From Clostridia bacterium (GTDB lineage: Bacteria > Bacillota > Clostridia > Oscillospirales > Acutalibacteraceae), in assembly GCA_017516965.1 (NCBI GenBank), contig JAFXAP010000013.1, positions 35,759 to 99,758 on the forward strand: a stretch of DNA of 64,000 bases, given 5' to 3'. A program made the position numbers and the translations under genes. A model generated the notes under the pieces. That model was given only the letters and a program-made list of their open reading frames with translations. It was not told the origin of the DNA and did no database searches. This document shows, piece by piece, positions 45,614 to 53,641 of this stretch; positions within the stretch are counted from its first letter, which is position 1; the number at the start of each line of letters is the position of its first letter.

Positions 45614-46396
45614 CTAAACACATATTACTTTGGCATCACATTTTTCAAATTTTATATTTTCTCCAAACCGATAATGGTTATAAATTTCTTTAAGATTTGC
45701 GCAATCAATAAAAGCCTTATTATCTAAATAACCTTTATATATTTCAAGTTTTTCGAGAGATATGCATTTTTCAAAAACACGTGGATAAATATGTAATGTA
45801 TTCCACCCATATTCACTCTTTGGGGCACAATCCACCTCTTGTAGAGAACGACAATTACTAAACGCTTTAGTATATATATTTGAGATAGTGTCCGGCAAAA
45901 ACACTTTTTCAAGTGAAATGCAATTTTCAAAAGCGCTGGGACATATATTAGATATATTTGGTATATCAATTTCTTTAAGTGACAAACAATTTTTAAAGCA
46001 ACCTCGCCTTAGAATAATCTTACTTCTAGGGAAAACAACCTCTCGTAAATTTGTGCACCCTTCAAAAGCGTGTTCACCTATAGAACTACACCCATAGTTT
46101 ATAACAACCTTGACAATTTCTTTATTACCTCTGTAAGCATTGGTATCAATATGATCAAGATTATAAGGAAGCTGCAAAACCTTACCCTTAAAATCAAGGC
46201 TTGATGCCCTGTTTTTTATGGCTTGTAATTGCGCTTGTTGTAATCTTTTTTGTTCCTTCTTTTTTAGTTCTTCCTTTGCATTTTCCATTGTTTTTATTGC
46301 AATCTCTAAATCCTCAACCGATAGTATTTCTTTACCGGTTTTTATGTTTTCATAAAAATCAAATAACAGTTTATTTTTTAATTGTGTATCTGACAT
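45614..46396 (-). CDS. BspA-type leucine-rich repeat protein with the SNF2-linked N-terminal module
   Basis: The 260-aa protein lacks a signal peptide. Residues 11-37 (LFDFYENIKTGKEI...) share 19 of 27 positions with residues 25-51 of the SNF2 protein. A charged helix follows, and then about six BspA/LRR_5 repeats of the type IGEHAFEGCTNLREVVFP, CFKNCLSLKEIDIP and AFENCISLEKVFLP. BspA repeats are usually on surface proteins, so a cytoplasmic one joined to this module suggests a protein-binding subunit. AAAAGGAG precedes the ATG. Confidence 0.85.
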   Translation of the reverse strand: MSDTQLKNKLLFDFYENIKTGKEILSVEDLEIAIKTMENAKEELKKKEQKRLQQAQLQAIKNRASSLDFKGKVLQLPYNLDHIDTNAYRGNKEIVKVVINYGCSSIGEHAFEGCTNLREVVFPRSKIILRRGCFKNCLSLKEIDIPNISNICPSAFENCISLEKVFLPDTISNIYTKAFSNCRSLQEVDCAPKSEYGWNTLHIYPRVFEKCISLEKLEIYKGYLDNKAFIDCANLKEIYNHYRFGENIKFEKCDAKVICV

Positions 46397-46426
46397 ATTA
46401 CAAATCTCCTTTTCTATTATGAAAAC

Positions 46427-46460
46427 ATTATAAAAAAATCAATGCACCAATTAAGGTGCA
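46427..46460 (-). promoter_or_regulatory. Island operator-promoter 5 (LRR gene)
   Basis: Palindrome TGCACCAATTAAGGTGCA (46443-46460) lies 16 bases upstream of a minus-strand TATAAT (plus 46427-46432). The dyad extends to 12-bp perfect arms (46437-46466), so in RNA it could also act as a hairpin ending the upstream SUFU transcript. Confidence 0.82.
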
Positions 46461-46474
46461 TTGATTAAATGGTT

Positions 46475-47239
46475 TTAACCGTTTTCTTTCATCCATTCAG
46501 ATATCATATCATAAGTTGTCTCTATTCCCTTTTGCTCTTGCTCGTCTAAATAATCACCTAGTTTTTGAAGTGTTGGTTTATCTACTCCTAAAATTGCCAT
46601 AACTTGATACTCGGAAAGTTCTTCATCATCTAAATTTTCAGGAATAAACATCTCTCGTTTAAAATCAACTCTTATCTCCTTTCCATCATACTTTTCGTGA
46701 AGTTTATCTAAAAACGCAAGGGTATTATTTTCAACACACCATTGACGTTCAGCTTCATAAATAGGAATAACTAATAAAAAGTTAACGGCTTCATCTATAC
46801 CGGTAAGACGTACCTTAATGGGTAATTTTAAAAAAGCAAAATAATCATAGCCGAATGCTTCTTTAAACTCTTTTGAAACATCCATTGTATGTCCCGTACC
46901 AAACCAGGTATCCTCACGGAATGGAAATTTGCTCATCTTTACAAGTTCTGATGCTAAAACCATTCCTTTTTTTGATGTTGAAACAAATTTTTTACTTGCC
47001 CACATTACCAATTCACATCTTTTTAAATTAGTTGGCGAATTCATTTCACATGCGCCCATTCCGCAAGTGACAAATACTTTTTCACCATCGGCTGTTTTAT
47101 GTAAAAGAGTGTCTGTGTGCACATATTCACTTTCGATTTCGTGAATTAAATAATCATAACTCGAACCAAAATTTTCTCTTGCAAACTTTTCAAGTTCCTC
47201 AAACTGTGTATCATTATATGTAAATGCTGCCTTATTCAT
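46475..47239 (-). CDS. SUFU (suppressor of fused)-domain protein
   Basis: The 254-aa protein matches bacterial SUFU-domain proteins: VFVTCGMGACEMNSP, CELVMWASKKF, WFGTGHTMDVS and FLLVIPIYEAERQW. These domains bind proteins and are common in toxin-immunity and defence loci; in bacteria the function is not established. AAAGGAAATATTT precedes the ATG. The gene follows the AAA ATPase gene by 13 bases in one unit. Confidence 0.85.
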   Translation of the reverse strand: MNKAAFTYNDTQFEELEKFARENFGSSYDYLIHEIESEYVHTDTLLHKTADGEKVFVTCGMGACEMNSPTNLKRCELVMWASKKFVSTSKKGMVLASELVKMSKFPFREDTWFGTGHTMDVSKEFKEAFGYDYFAFLKLPIKVRLTGIDEAVNFLLVIPIYEAERQWCVENNTLAFLDKLHEKYDGKEIRVDFKREMFIPENLDDEELSEYQVMAILGVDKPTLQKLGDYLDEQEQKGIETTYDMISEWMKENG

Positions 47240-47252
47240 AAATATTTCCTTT

Positions 47253-49265
47253 CTAAGCTGTAAAGCCTATTTGAATTTTTTTAATTTCAGGTTTGTCCTG
47301 TAAAATTTCAATATCCTCTGCTGTAATGGTTATCAGCTCTTCATTACTAATATTATCAACATCCGCTTTCATAAGGCGGTTTGCCTGCGCCATTTTTGCC
47401 TTTTCAATAATATTGCGCGCAAATCTGCCATTGCCAAAATCGTTTTGCCTTTGCGCCTTGTCAAATACATTTTTTAGTTTTTCTTTGGCGTCGCTTGATA
47501 AAACAAATTTCTTTTCAGCCGCAATAAGTTCAGCAATATCGCAAAGTTCTTGTGAATTATAATCATCAAAATGAATATTAAAAGCAATGCGCGAACGCAA
47601 TCCCGGATTTTTGTTTAAAAATCCTTCCATTTTATCGGGATAACCTGCAAAAATCACAATAGTATCTTTTCGATTGTTTTCCATTTCTTGAACAATAGTA
47701 TTTATAGCCTCATCGCCAAAAAGACCATCACGGTCATCTACCAAAGAATATGCCTCATCTATGAACAATACACCTCCTTTTGCGCGTTTGAAGGCTGATT
47801 TTACAAGCGGCGCTGTTGAACCCACATATTTGCCAACAATATCAGCTCTGCCGACTTCGTATATATCACCATTTGTAAGCAATCCGTTTTCTTTCATAAT
47901 TTGTGCAAAGAGTCTGGCAACGGTAGTTTTTGCTGTACCGGGATTACCGGTAAAAATCATATGCATTGATGGGCGTTCAGCTATCATACCTCTATCGGCA
48001 AAAAGTTTTTGCGCCTTAAAATAGTTAAGAGCGTTATTCATAACTTCTTTTGCAGAATCAAGACCTATAAGCTTATCAAGTTTTTCATAAGCAGTGCCTC
48101 GTGGTTCTTCTTGCCTTATTTTAATCTTTGCAGTCTTTGTCATCTTGTATTCGGGATAAATCTCGTTTCTAAGTTTTTTAGAATACCAGTCATCAAAGAT
48201 ATGGTTAAGTTCGGTCGCTGTATATCCTTTTCCGGCTTCGATTAAAGAGGTCAATTTTTTATCTGTACGCACTTTATTTTCTTTTGCCTTCACTTTGAGA
48301 TAATTTTCTGCGACTGCTCCAAATGCAACATCTTCATAAATTTCAATAAAGGCTGTACTGCCGAAATTAAGCAAGAAATCCTCTTTTACTTTATTTGCTG
48401 TTTTAGGCAGACAAATAATTGTAAGCACTGAATTTTTGTATTTTACCGCAATATCACAAATAGTAGCAATAATATCTGTTCCCCGTTTTGAAAACTGGTT
48501 ATCATCATTATCTGAGTCGATATATCTGATAACTACCGCTCCGCCTGCGCTCGAGCGATAAAGAGCCTCAAAGGTTGCGTCGGGAAATCTGCTTTCACTA
48601 TCATAATCAACAAAAGAGTATCGCTTGTTTTTTATTCTTCCTTTAGCATAAAGCGCCGACAACAAAGATTTATATATCGTGTTTCTTATATCGCGATTAT
48701 CTGCTCTTAATATGTAGTGAACGGGATGTCCGCTGTTTTTGACAACACTGGATTTTTGAATTCTGTCAAGCTCGGGGTGCATAGTATTTTCAAACAATAA
48801 TTTGCTTGCAATCATTTTGCAGTCGTTGATGGTTAAAGAATCATCAATTATTGCTTCACCAAACTCATAGCTTCCACGATGAGGTTGAAGCCTATCAAGT
48901 TCAAATCGCTCTAAAATTTCGTCATCATCAATGATATAGGAATTACGCTGTGCGCATAATAACAAAGACTCTAACGAAGCAAATGTGGTTTCTTCGATTT
49001 TAAATGAGGTAATTTGAAAGATGGGTTCTTTTATATACTTTTCAAATTGTGCCTTAACTGTATCGTGTGATTTTGAAATGACTGTAAAAACTGCTGAATC
49101 ATCTCTTATTAAAACTGTTGCAATAAAGCATTGCCCTGATGATTTATAAAAGAAATTCTCGCTCCTTTCAGCAAGGCAACTGCAAATACCTCTCTTTTCA
49201 CGAGAACTTAATTCATTTTCACCCTCAGGCATTTCTCGTTTGGCTTCAATCTTGTAAAACACCAT
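47253..49265 (-). CDS. CbxX/SpoVK-type AAA ATPase
   Basis: The 670-aa protein has a long N-terminal region (about 1-370) with no clear motif and a C-terminal AAA domain. Motifs are Walker A FTGNPGTAKTTVAR, Walker B GVLFIDEAYSL, VIFAGYPDKME and the arginine region NPGLRSRIAFNIHF. CbbX/CfxQ/SpoVK ATPases remodel partner proteins. Start is set at the ATG after GGAGGTAAA, 15 bases inside the first in-frame codon. Co-transcribed with the SUFU gene, under operator 6. Confidence 0.87.
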   Translation of the reverse strand: MVFYKIEAKREMPEGENELSSREKRGICSCLAERSENFFYKSSGQCFIATVLIRDDSAVFTVISKSHDTVKAQFEKYIKEPIFQITSFKIEETTFASLESLLLCAQRNSYIIDDDEILERFELDRLQPHRGSYEFGEAIIDDSLTINDCKMIASKLLFENTMHPELDRIQKSSVVKNSGHPVHYILRADNRDIRNTIYKSLLSALYAKGRIKNKRYSFVDYDSESRFPDATFEALYRSSAGGAVVIRYIDSDNDDNQFSKRGTDIIATICDIAVKYKNSVLTIICLPKTANKVKEDFLLNFGSTAFIEIYEDVAFGAVAENYLKVKAKENKVRTDKKLTSLIEAGKGYTATELNHIFDDWYSKKLRNEIYPEYKMTKTAKIKIRQEEPRGTAYEKLDKLIGLDSAKEVMNNALNYFKAQKLFADRGMIAERPSMHMIFTGNPGTAKTTVARLFAQIMKENGLLTNGDIYEVGRADIVGKYVGSTAPLVKSAFKRAKGGVLFIDEAYSLVDDRDGLFGDEAINTIVQEMENNRKDTIVIFAGYPDKMEGFLNKNPGLRSRIAFNIHFDDYNSQELCDIAELIAAEKKFVLSSDAKEKLKNVFDKAQRQNDFGNGRFARNIIEKAKMAQANRLMKADVDNISNEELITITAEDIEILQDKPEIKKIQIGFTA

Positions 49266-49297
49266 ACTTTTTACCTCCAACTTTTTATTACGATTAT

Positions 49298-49331
49298 ATT
49301 ATACGATTTGTTATGCACTAATTTTGGTGCA
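49298..49331 (-). promoter_or_regulatory. Island operator-promoter 6 (AAA/SUFU unit)
   Basis: Palindrome TGCACTAATTTTGGTGCA (49314-49331) lies 16 bases upstream of a minus-strand TATAAT (plus 49298-49303). Confidence 0.82.
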
Positions 49332-49341
49332 TAGAGAAACG

Positions 49342-49389
49342 AATAAAAAACACCCCATAACCTTTGATATACCAAAAGTTATGGGGTGT
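49342..49389 (-). terminator. Terminator of the DUF262/DUF1524 gene
   Basis: A 12-bp GC-containing stem (49350-49361 with 49378-49389) is followed on the minus strand by TTTTTT. Confidence 0.85.
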
Positions 49390-49406
49390 AAATATGCGAG
49401 TCGCTT

Positions 49407-51173
49407 CTATTTAGATAGTGGTTTGTTTGGATATTTCCACACTTGAGTTATCATAGTAACCATCTCTTTAGAACGATTAACTATTTCTTCTTCTGTAAAC
49501 TTTTCGAGTTTAGCTAATGATGAACTTAAATTGATAGGAGAAAACTTGTATCCATATCTTTTGCCGTTGATTTCATTTTCCATATCACGCTTAACTGAAA
49601 ATCGATAATTTTGATACGGACTATTATAACCCGTTAGCGTTAAATTCCCAATCGTGTGAACATATTTTTCTTGAATATCTTTCCAATTATCGCCTAAATC
49701 ATTCGCCCAATCCAATTCTTCTTTTGTTTGAATGGATATGTCATTTCGCGCATATAATTCCTCGTGCGAATAGATTGTTTGAGGCATAATATGTTCAATA
49801 CTATGGTCGCCTTTGCGATAGTCTTTATTTATATTTTGTTCCATTCTTTCTAACCAAATACCAATTTGCTTATGTTTGATTTTGAAGAGTGGTCTTGTTA
49901 ACAATTCGTTTTGTAATTCTTTATCAGTAGGCATTGATTGATTGTCAGTAAGACTATGTATGCAATTTATAAGATTATTAACTGAGTCTGTACTTCTCTG
50001 TATTTTAATATATGCTGCAGTCTTAGAATCTCTACCATACATTTCTCTCCTTACGACATATGATTCGATTATTTTTAGCATTTCGGAAGCATCTTCTTCA
50101 CTTATCGCATCAATAGATTTGTTATGTATTATTTGCAATATAGCGGGAGTAAGCTTGTATTGATTTGTAAGTTTAATTCTGTATAGAAGTTTTTTAAACC
50201 CTATAGAAGTTTCATTTACATCAATCCACAATTTATAATGTTTTGAAAATTCAAATATTTTCTTAACAGCTGTTAATGTGTTTTCGTAGTCCATATTATG
50301 GTGATAATCTTTGAATATATCATAATAGTCGTCAGGTAAATTGTCTTGTGTTAAAACACCTACATAATAATATATGAAATTTTTTAATTCCTTGACACCT
50401 GCTTTGTCTAATCCAAAACTTTTTTCCATTGGTAGCCAATATTCGTCATATATTTTTTTCTGCTGTTCATTATTTAACTTCATCAATATGTAGTTTCTGA
50501 TTTTATCCGCCGTATCAAGTTCTTTACCGGTAGTATTTACCGTTTCAAAAACTAATTGCGCATCATCACTTTCATCAATACTTACATTTGCTAAAGCAAA
50601 TTTTCCAATACCTTTGTAAACAATCAATGGGTCAATATCTTTCTTTTTTAATTCGGATAAAAGTATATTATAATTTGAAAAGACTGTATTTTCTTCTATG
50701 TCATTCGGCAAGCAACGTGTTTCTAATAAATTTTTGTAAACTTTAAAGTCCAAATCAGTCAATTTCAGTTTGTAATATTCGTCGGTATTCGCATACCATT
50801 CATTTACCAAAAAAGAGTTTTTTATTTCTCTAAAAGAAAGATGCTCTCTTATACATTCTTCCTCTGTTAATTTTTCTTTTGCATAATCCGCTAAAGCAAT
50901 AAGAAGAAGAGATAAAGTAGTTAATCGTTGTTGTCCGTCAATTATATGATATTTATTTAATATGCCCGCACCAGAGTCTCCAACCCCCATATAAATAATA
51001 GAACCTACAAAATGCTTTTCTCTTTTCTTGTCGTTAGACACATCTATAACATCCTGTAATAGTTTTATACATTGATTAGTTTCCCACGAATACTTCCTTT
51101 GATATACAGGTATTTGATATTGGACACTTCCTTCTTTTAGCATTTTGAAAACATTAGATTCTTGAATATGCAT
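49407..51173 (-). CDS. DUF262-DUF1524 fusion (GmrSD-type) nuclease
   Basis: The 588-aa protein has the DUF262 parts IPVYQRKYSWE and IIDGQQRLTTLSLLLIA, and a classic C-terminal DUF1524 HNH set: HSIEHIMPQ, TIGNLTLTGYNS and YRFSVKRDME. This is a complete single-chain GmrSD-type enzyme. In phage defence these use nucleotide hydrolysis to cut modified phage DNA. It has its own promoter with a different palindrome, so it seems not to belong to the main island regulon. AAGGAG precedes the ATG. Confidence 0.92.
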   Translation of the reverse strand: MHIQESNVFKMLKEGSVQYQIPVYQRKYSWETNQCIKLLQDVIDVSNDKKREKHFVGSIIYMGVGDSGAGILNKYHIIDGQQRLTTLSLLLIALADYAKEKLTEEECIREHLSFREIKNSFLVNEWYANTDEYYKLKLTDLDFKVYKNLLETRCLPNDIEENTVFSNYNILLSELKKKDIDPLIVYKGIGKFALANVSIDESDDAQLVFETVNTTGKELDTADKIRNYILMKLNNEQQKKIYDEYWLPMEKSFGLDKAGVKELKNFIYYYVGVLTQDNLPDDYYDIFKDYHHNMDYENTLTAVKKIFEFSKHYKLWIDVNETSIGFKKLLYRIKLTNQYKLTPAILQIIHNKSIDAISEEDASEMLKIIESYVVRREMYGRDSKTAAYIKIQRSTDSVNNLINCIHSLTDNQSMPTDKELQNELLTRPLFKIKHKQIGIWLERMEQNINKDYRKGDHSIEHIMPQTIYSHEELYARNDISIQTKEELDWANDLGDNWKDIQEKYVHTIGNLTLTGYNSPYQNYRFSVKRDMENEINGKRYGYKFSPINLSSSLAKLEKFTEEEIVNRSKEMVTMITQVWKYPNKPLSK

Positions 51174-51218
51174 ATTTAGATCTCCTTATATTTAAAACTG
51201 TAAATTTTATTTTCGACA

Positions 51219-51250
51219 ATTATAACATATTGCGACATTTTTCGCAATAT
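51219..51250 (-). promoter_or_regulatory. Promoter and distinct palindrome before the DUF262/DUF1524 gene
   Basis: Arms ATATTGCGA and TCGCAATAT (51227-51235 and 51242-51250) surround a 6-base centre, 2 bases upstream of a minus-strand TATAAT (plus 51219-51224). This covers the spacer and -35 region, a repressor-like position, and is unrelated in sequence to the TGCACC palindromes. Confidence 0.65.
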
Positions 51251-51265
51251 TATCAGTAACCTTTT

Positions 51266-52246
51266 TCACTGATACTTTTCTCCTGCCGCTTTCAGATTTC
51301 CTTTTATCTTTTCTCTAAGCGTTGTGGGCTTTATTATTTCTACATAGTTAATATACTGCATTGCCCAATGTTCCATTGCAAGTGGACTGGCTTTAACAGA
51401 AACTGTTATATTTTCATTATCAAGTTCAATTATTCTTATCTCATTACCAAACCAATCAACTATTTGGTCAATAATGCTTTTTTTGGCAATGAACTCAATA
51501 TTTTCTACCATATCGGTATACATATATGGCAGCGATGTAGCAAGAACCTTATAATTTATACCGCTCTCAAAACCTTTAATCGTTGTAATAGGAGTAGCGG
51601 CTATTTCAACCACTGTCATATTAGAAATATGATCGACACGATAATACACCAAATTTTTAAAATGCTCGTTATAAGACATCAAGTAATACCGCTGATTGTG
51701 AAGAATAAGTTGATATGGTGTTACCTTATTTGTACTGCTTTTATGTAGTTTTTTATCAAGTCCGTATTTATTATAATCAAATTTAAGCTGTACTCTGCGG
51801 TCAATAGCATCGTCTATGAGCTCAATGTTATAAAAAAGCGCCTGATTATCAGTTTTTGACCAATCATTTACCGAGTATATATTTTTAACATGTGAACGAA
51901 AATATTGGTTAGACATATTGCAAAGTTTGTTTATCAAATCTTTAGAGTGTCTGGCGGTTATATACTTACTTGAAAGCACGCCGTCAATTAACATACGAAG
52001 CTCGCTATCTTCAAACTCTCGTTCTTCAAGATAACTTCCCGCTTTCGTTGATTCAATTTCATAACCTGCTTCTTTAAGTAAAGATATATTACGGCTTATG
52101 GCTTTTCGCTCAAGTGTAATACCATAATCACTTTCAAGATACTCTGCAATATCTTCTTGTAAAAGAGGATGGTCATAGTCACTGTATTTTTTAAATATTT
52201 GCAAAATACGAATAAGTGCTAATTTTTTAGGTTCTAAACTTTCCAT
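51266..52246 (-). CDS. WYL-domain transcription regulator
   Basis: The 326-aa protein has an N-terminal helix-turn-helix (about 5-70; LQEDIAEYL...ERKAISRNISLLKEAGY), a WYL domain (about 150-235; QLILHNQRYYLMSYNEH, YYRVDHI) and a WCX extension (about 255-320; SPLAMEHWAMQY). WYL regulators bind palindromes as dimers and several sense single-stranded DNA or nucleotides (for example DriD, BrxR, CapW). Start is set by AGGAGG before the ATG at 52246, not an in-frame codon 117 bases upstream. It is preceded by operator 7 and is the obvious candidate to bind all nine sites. Confidence 0.92.
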   Translation of the reverse strand: MESLEPKKLALIRILQIFKKYSDYDHPLLQEDIAEYLESDYGITLERKAISRNISLLKEAGYEIESTKAGSYLEEREFEDSELRMLIDGVLSSKYITARHSKDLINKLCNMSNQYFRSHVKNIYSVNDWSKTDNQALFYNIELIDDAIDRRVQLKFDYNKYGLDKKLHKSSTNKVTPYQLILHNQRYYLMSYNEHFKNLVYYRVDHISNMTVVEIAATPITTIKGFESGINYKVLATSLPYMYTDMVENIEFIAKKSIIDQIVDWFGNEIRIIELDNENITVSVKASPLAMEHWAMQYINYVEIIKPTTLREKIKGNLKAAGEKYQ

Positions 52247-52274
52247 AAAGAAACCTCCTAAATATGATAATATT

Positions 52275-52328
52275 ATTTTATCATATTCTTTATTTAAACG
52301 CAATACCCAATGCACCAAATCAGGTGCA
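52275..52328 (-). promoter_or_regulatory. Island operator 7 and promoter of the WYL gene
   Basis: A minus-strand promoter TTGCGT (plus 52298-52303), 17-base spacer, TAAAAT (plus 52275-52280), with palindrome TGCACCAAATCAGGTGCA (52311-52328) just upstream of the -35. The dyad extends to 12-bp perfect arms (52305-52334). Unlike the other sites it has a recognisable -35 box, so the regulator gene can be transcribed at a basal level. The -10 box is also inside a small dyad (ATGATAA/TTATCAT). Confidence 0.75.
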
Positions 52329-53396
52329 TTGGGTGCTTTTAATTTCGTAGCAGAATCTATCATTTAGTTTTTCAGCTGCTTTTACAAACCAAGTATTATC
52401 AGGTTCTATTTGTAACACGTAAAAAATCTTGCCCTCAAGATGCGAAAAATAACTATGAATATTTGGCTTTCCATAATTTATATATTCAGACTTGTTACCT
52501 TTAACAATGCTGTCTGCAAGACCATATTTTATTGCGTAATAAACTTCCTGACGAAGTTGCCTTTTATATTCTTTAGGGATTGAAACCTTTTCGTTAACAG
52601 TCAAACCAGTAACCCTTTGACTTGATGAATTGGTTATGAATTTGGTTTTTTCTTCGTTTAGCTCAAATCCACGTTCTTCAAGCATGTTTTTTACCTTTAT
52701 ATAAGCATTATATAAAGGTGAATTAGCAGAAAAGGTAAGGTCATCACAATAGCGGGTATAAGTTATGTTTCTTTTTTTGCACCAAGCACCGATAATATCA
52801 TCAAAATTTTTCATCACAATATTTGAAAGTGCAGGAGAAGTGGGTGCACCTTGTGGTAAAACATCGTTAAGACAGCAAAGTGAAGACAGCATTGCACCGA
52901 TTTGAGTGGGAAATCTTTTTCTATTAAAAGCCGTAGATAATACCTGTAAATATGTAATGCTACCAAAGAAGTCGGTTATATCCATTTTTAGTAAATATTT
53001 ATGATTTGTGTGGGGTTTGGCATTATCTTTTAAATTCTTACCTTTTACATAAGCGGTGGCATAAGGAGAAATTTTAATATTATTTAAAATATTTTTAAGT
53101 ATTTGAAGTTGAGCGTGTTTTAAATTGGCGTCGGGTGAATAAATGTATCTAAGTCCGCCATTTTTCTTTCTAAGCATAATTAGTTTATAATGTTTTCGTA
53201 TGTTTTTAGATAATTCAAAAACGTCTTTGTGAAAAATACGAAGTTCATTGGCTAACTGATAGGTATCGTATATAAATGGGGTATTGTGTTGTTTATAATG
53301 TTTTTTCACCATACTTGAGGCTTTAAAAAAACCATGCTTTTTCAAAAAATGCATATCCTGCTGCTCAAATGAAACTGTGAATTTATTTAACTTCAT
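52320..53396 (-). CDS. Retron-type reverse transcriptase
   Basis: The 358-aa reverse transcriptase has the RT blocks GGLRYIYSPD, LLKMDITDFFGSI, PQGAPTSPALSNI and the catalytic YCDDLTFSA (216-219 is YCDD). The retron-specific region X motif NAKPH (125-129) and region Y motif VTG (262-264) are both present. This separates it from group II intron and DGR enzymes. GGAGG precedes the ATG, about 18 bases after the retron RNA. Its 3' end overlaps operator 7. Confidence 0.95.
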   Translation of the reverse strand: MKLNKFTVSFEQQDMHFLKKHGFFKASSMVKKHYKQHNTPFIYDTYQLANELRIFHKDVFELSKNIRKHYKLIMLRKKNGGLRYIYSPDANLKHAQLQILKNILNNIKISPYATAYVKGKNLKDNAKPHTNHKYLLKMDITDFFGSITYLQVLSTAFNRKRFPTQIGAMLSSLCCLNDVLPQGAPTSPALSNIVMKNFDDIIGAWCKKRNITYTRYCDDLTFSANSPLYNAYIKVKNMLEERGFELNEEKTKFITNSSSQRVTGLTVNEKVSIPKEYKRQLRQEVYYAIKYGLADSIVKGNKSEYINYGKPNIHSYFSHLEGKIFYVLQIEPDNTWFVKAAEKLNDRFCYEIKSTQCT

Positions 53397-53414
53397 AATT
53401 CGCCTCCAAAAATC

Positions 53415-53586
53415 CCCCCTACAGTACTAAATGACATGATAAATACGAAGATGGGTGTGGCGTTATGGAATAACGGATGACCCATTGAAGGATTTATCAG
53501 GTGAGAAACTCGGCTCGGAAATGTGCCTCAGACAGCGACTCGCTGCCCGCCTTGAATCGCTTCAAGCTGTACGCTACTGTAGGGGG
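53415..53586 (-). ncRNA. Retron msr-msd RNA
   Basis: A 12-bp perfect inverted repeat, TACTGTAGGGGG and its complement (plus 53575-53586 and 53415-53426), gives the a1/a2 stem. On the minus strand a1 ends in TAGC, with the candidate priming G at 53574. Two msr hairpins follow (53551-53566, CTTGAA/TTCAAG; 53531-53547, CAGCG/CGCTG). A nested msd hairpin lies at 53437-53499, with stems TGATAAAT/ATTTATCA, ATGGGT/ACCCAT and CGTTAT/ATAACG. The reverse transcriptase gene starts about 18 bases past a2. Confidence 0.9.
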
Positions 53587-53604
53587 ATGATTTATTATGT
53601 TGTA

Positions 53605-53638
53605 ATTATAATATATACCTTGCACCAAAAGTGGTACA
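53605..53638 (-). promoter_or_regulatory. Island operator-promoter 8 (retron)
   Basis: Palindrome TGCACCAAAAGTGGTACA (53621-53638) lies 16 bases upstream of a minus-strand TATAAT (plus 53605-53610). Transcription would start about 12 bases before the retron a1 repeat. Confidence 0.85.
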
Positions 53639-53641
53639 CAA

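Noticed and set aside
46437-46466. Operator 5 as only a terminator of the SUFU gene
   Set aside because: Its core and its 16-base distance to TATAAT match seven other sites that are not all at gene ends; a dual role remains possible.
52320-53396. RT as group II intron or diversity-generating element
   Set aside because: It lacks maturase/intron RNA domains and a VR/TR pair, and has retron-specific NAxxH and VTG motifs plus an msr-msd RNA.
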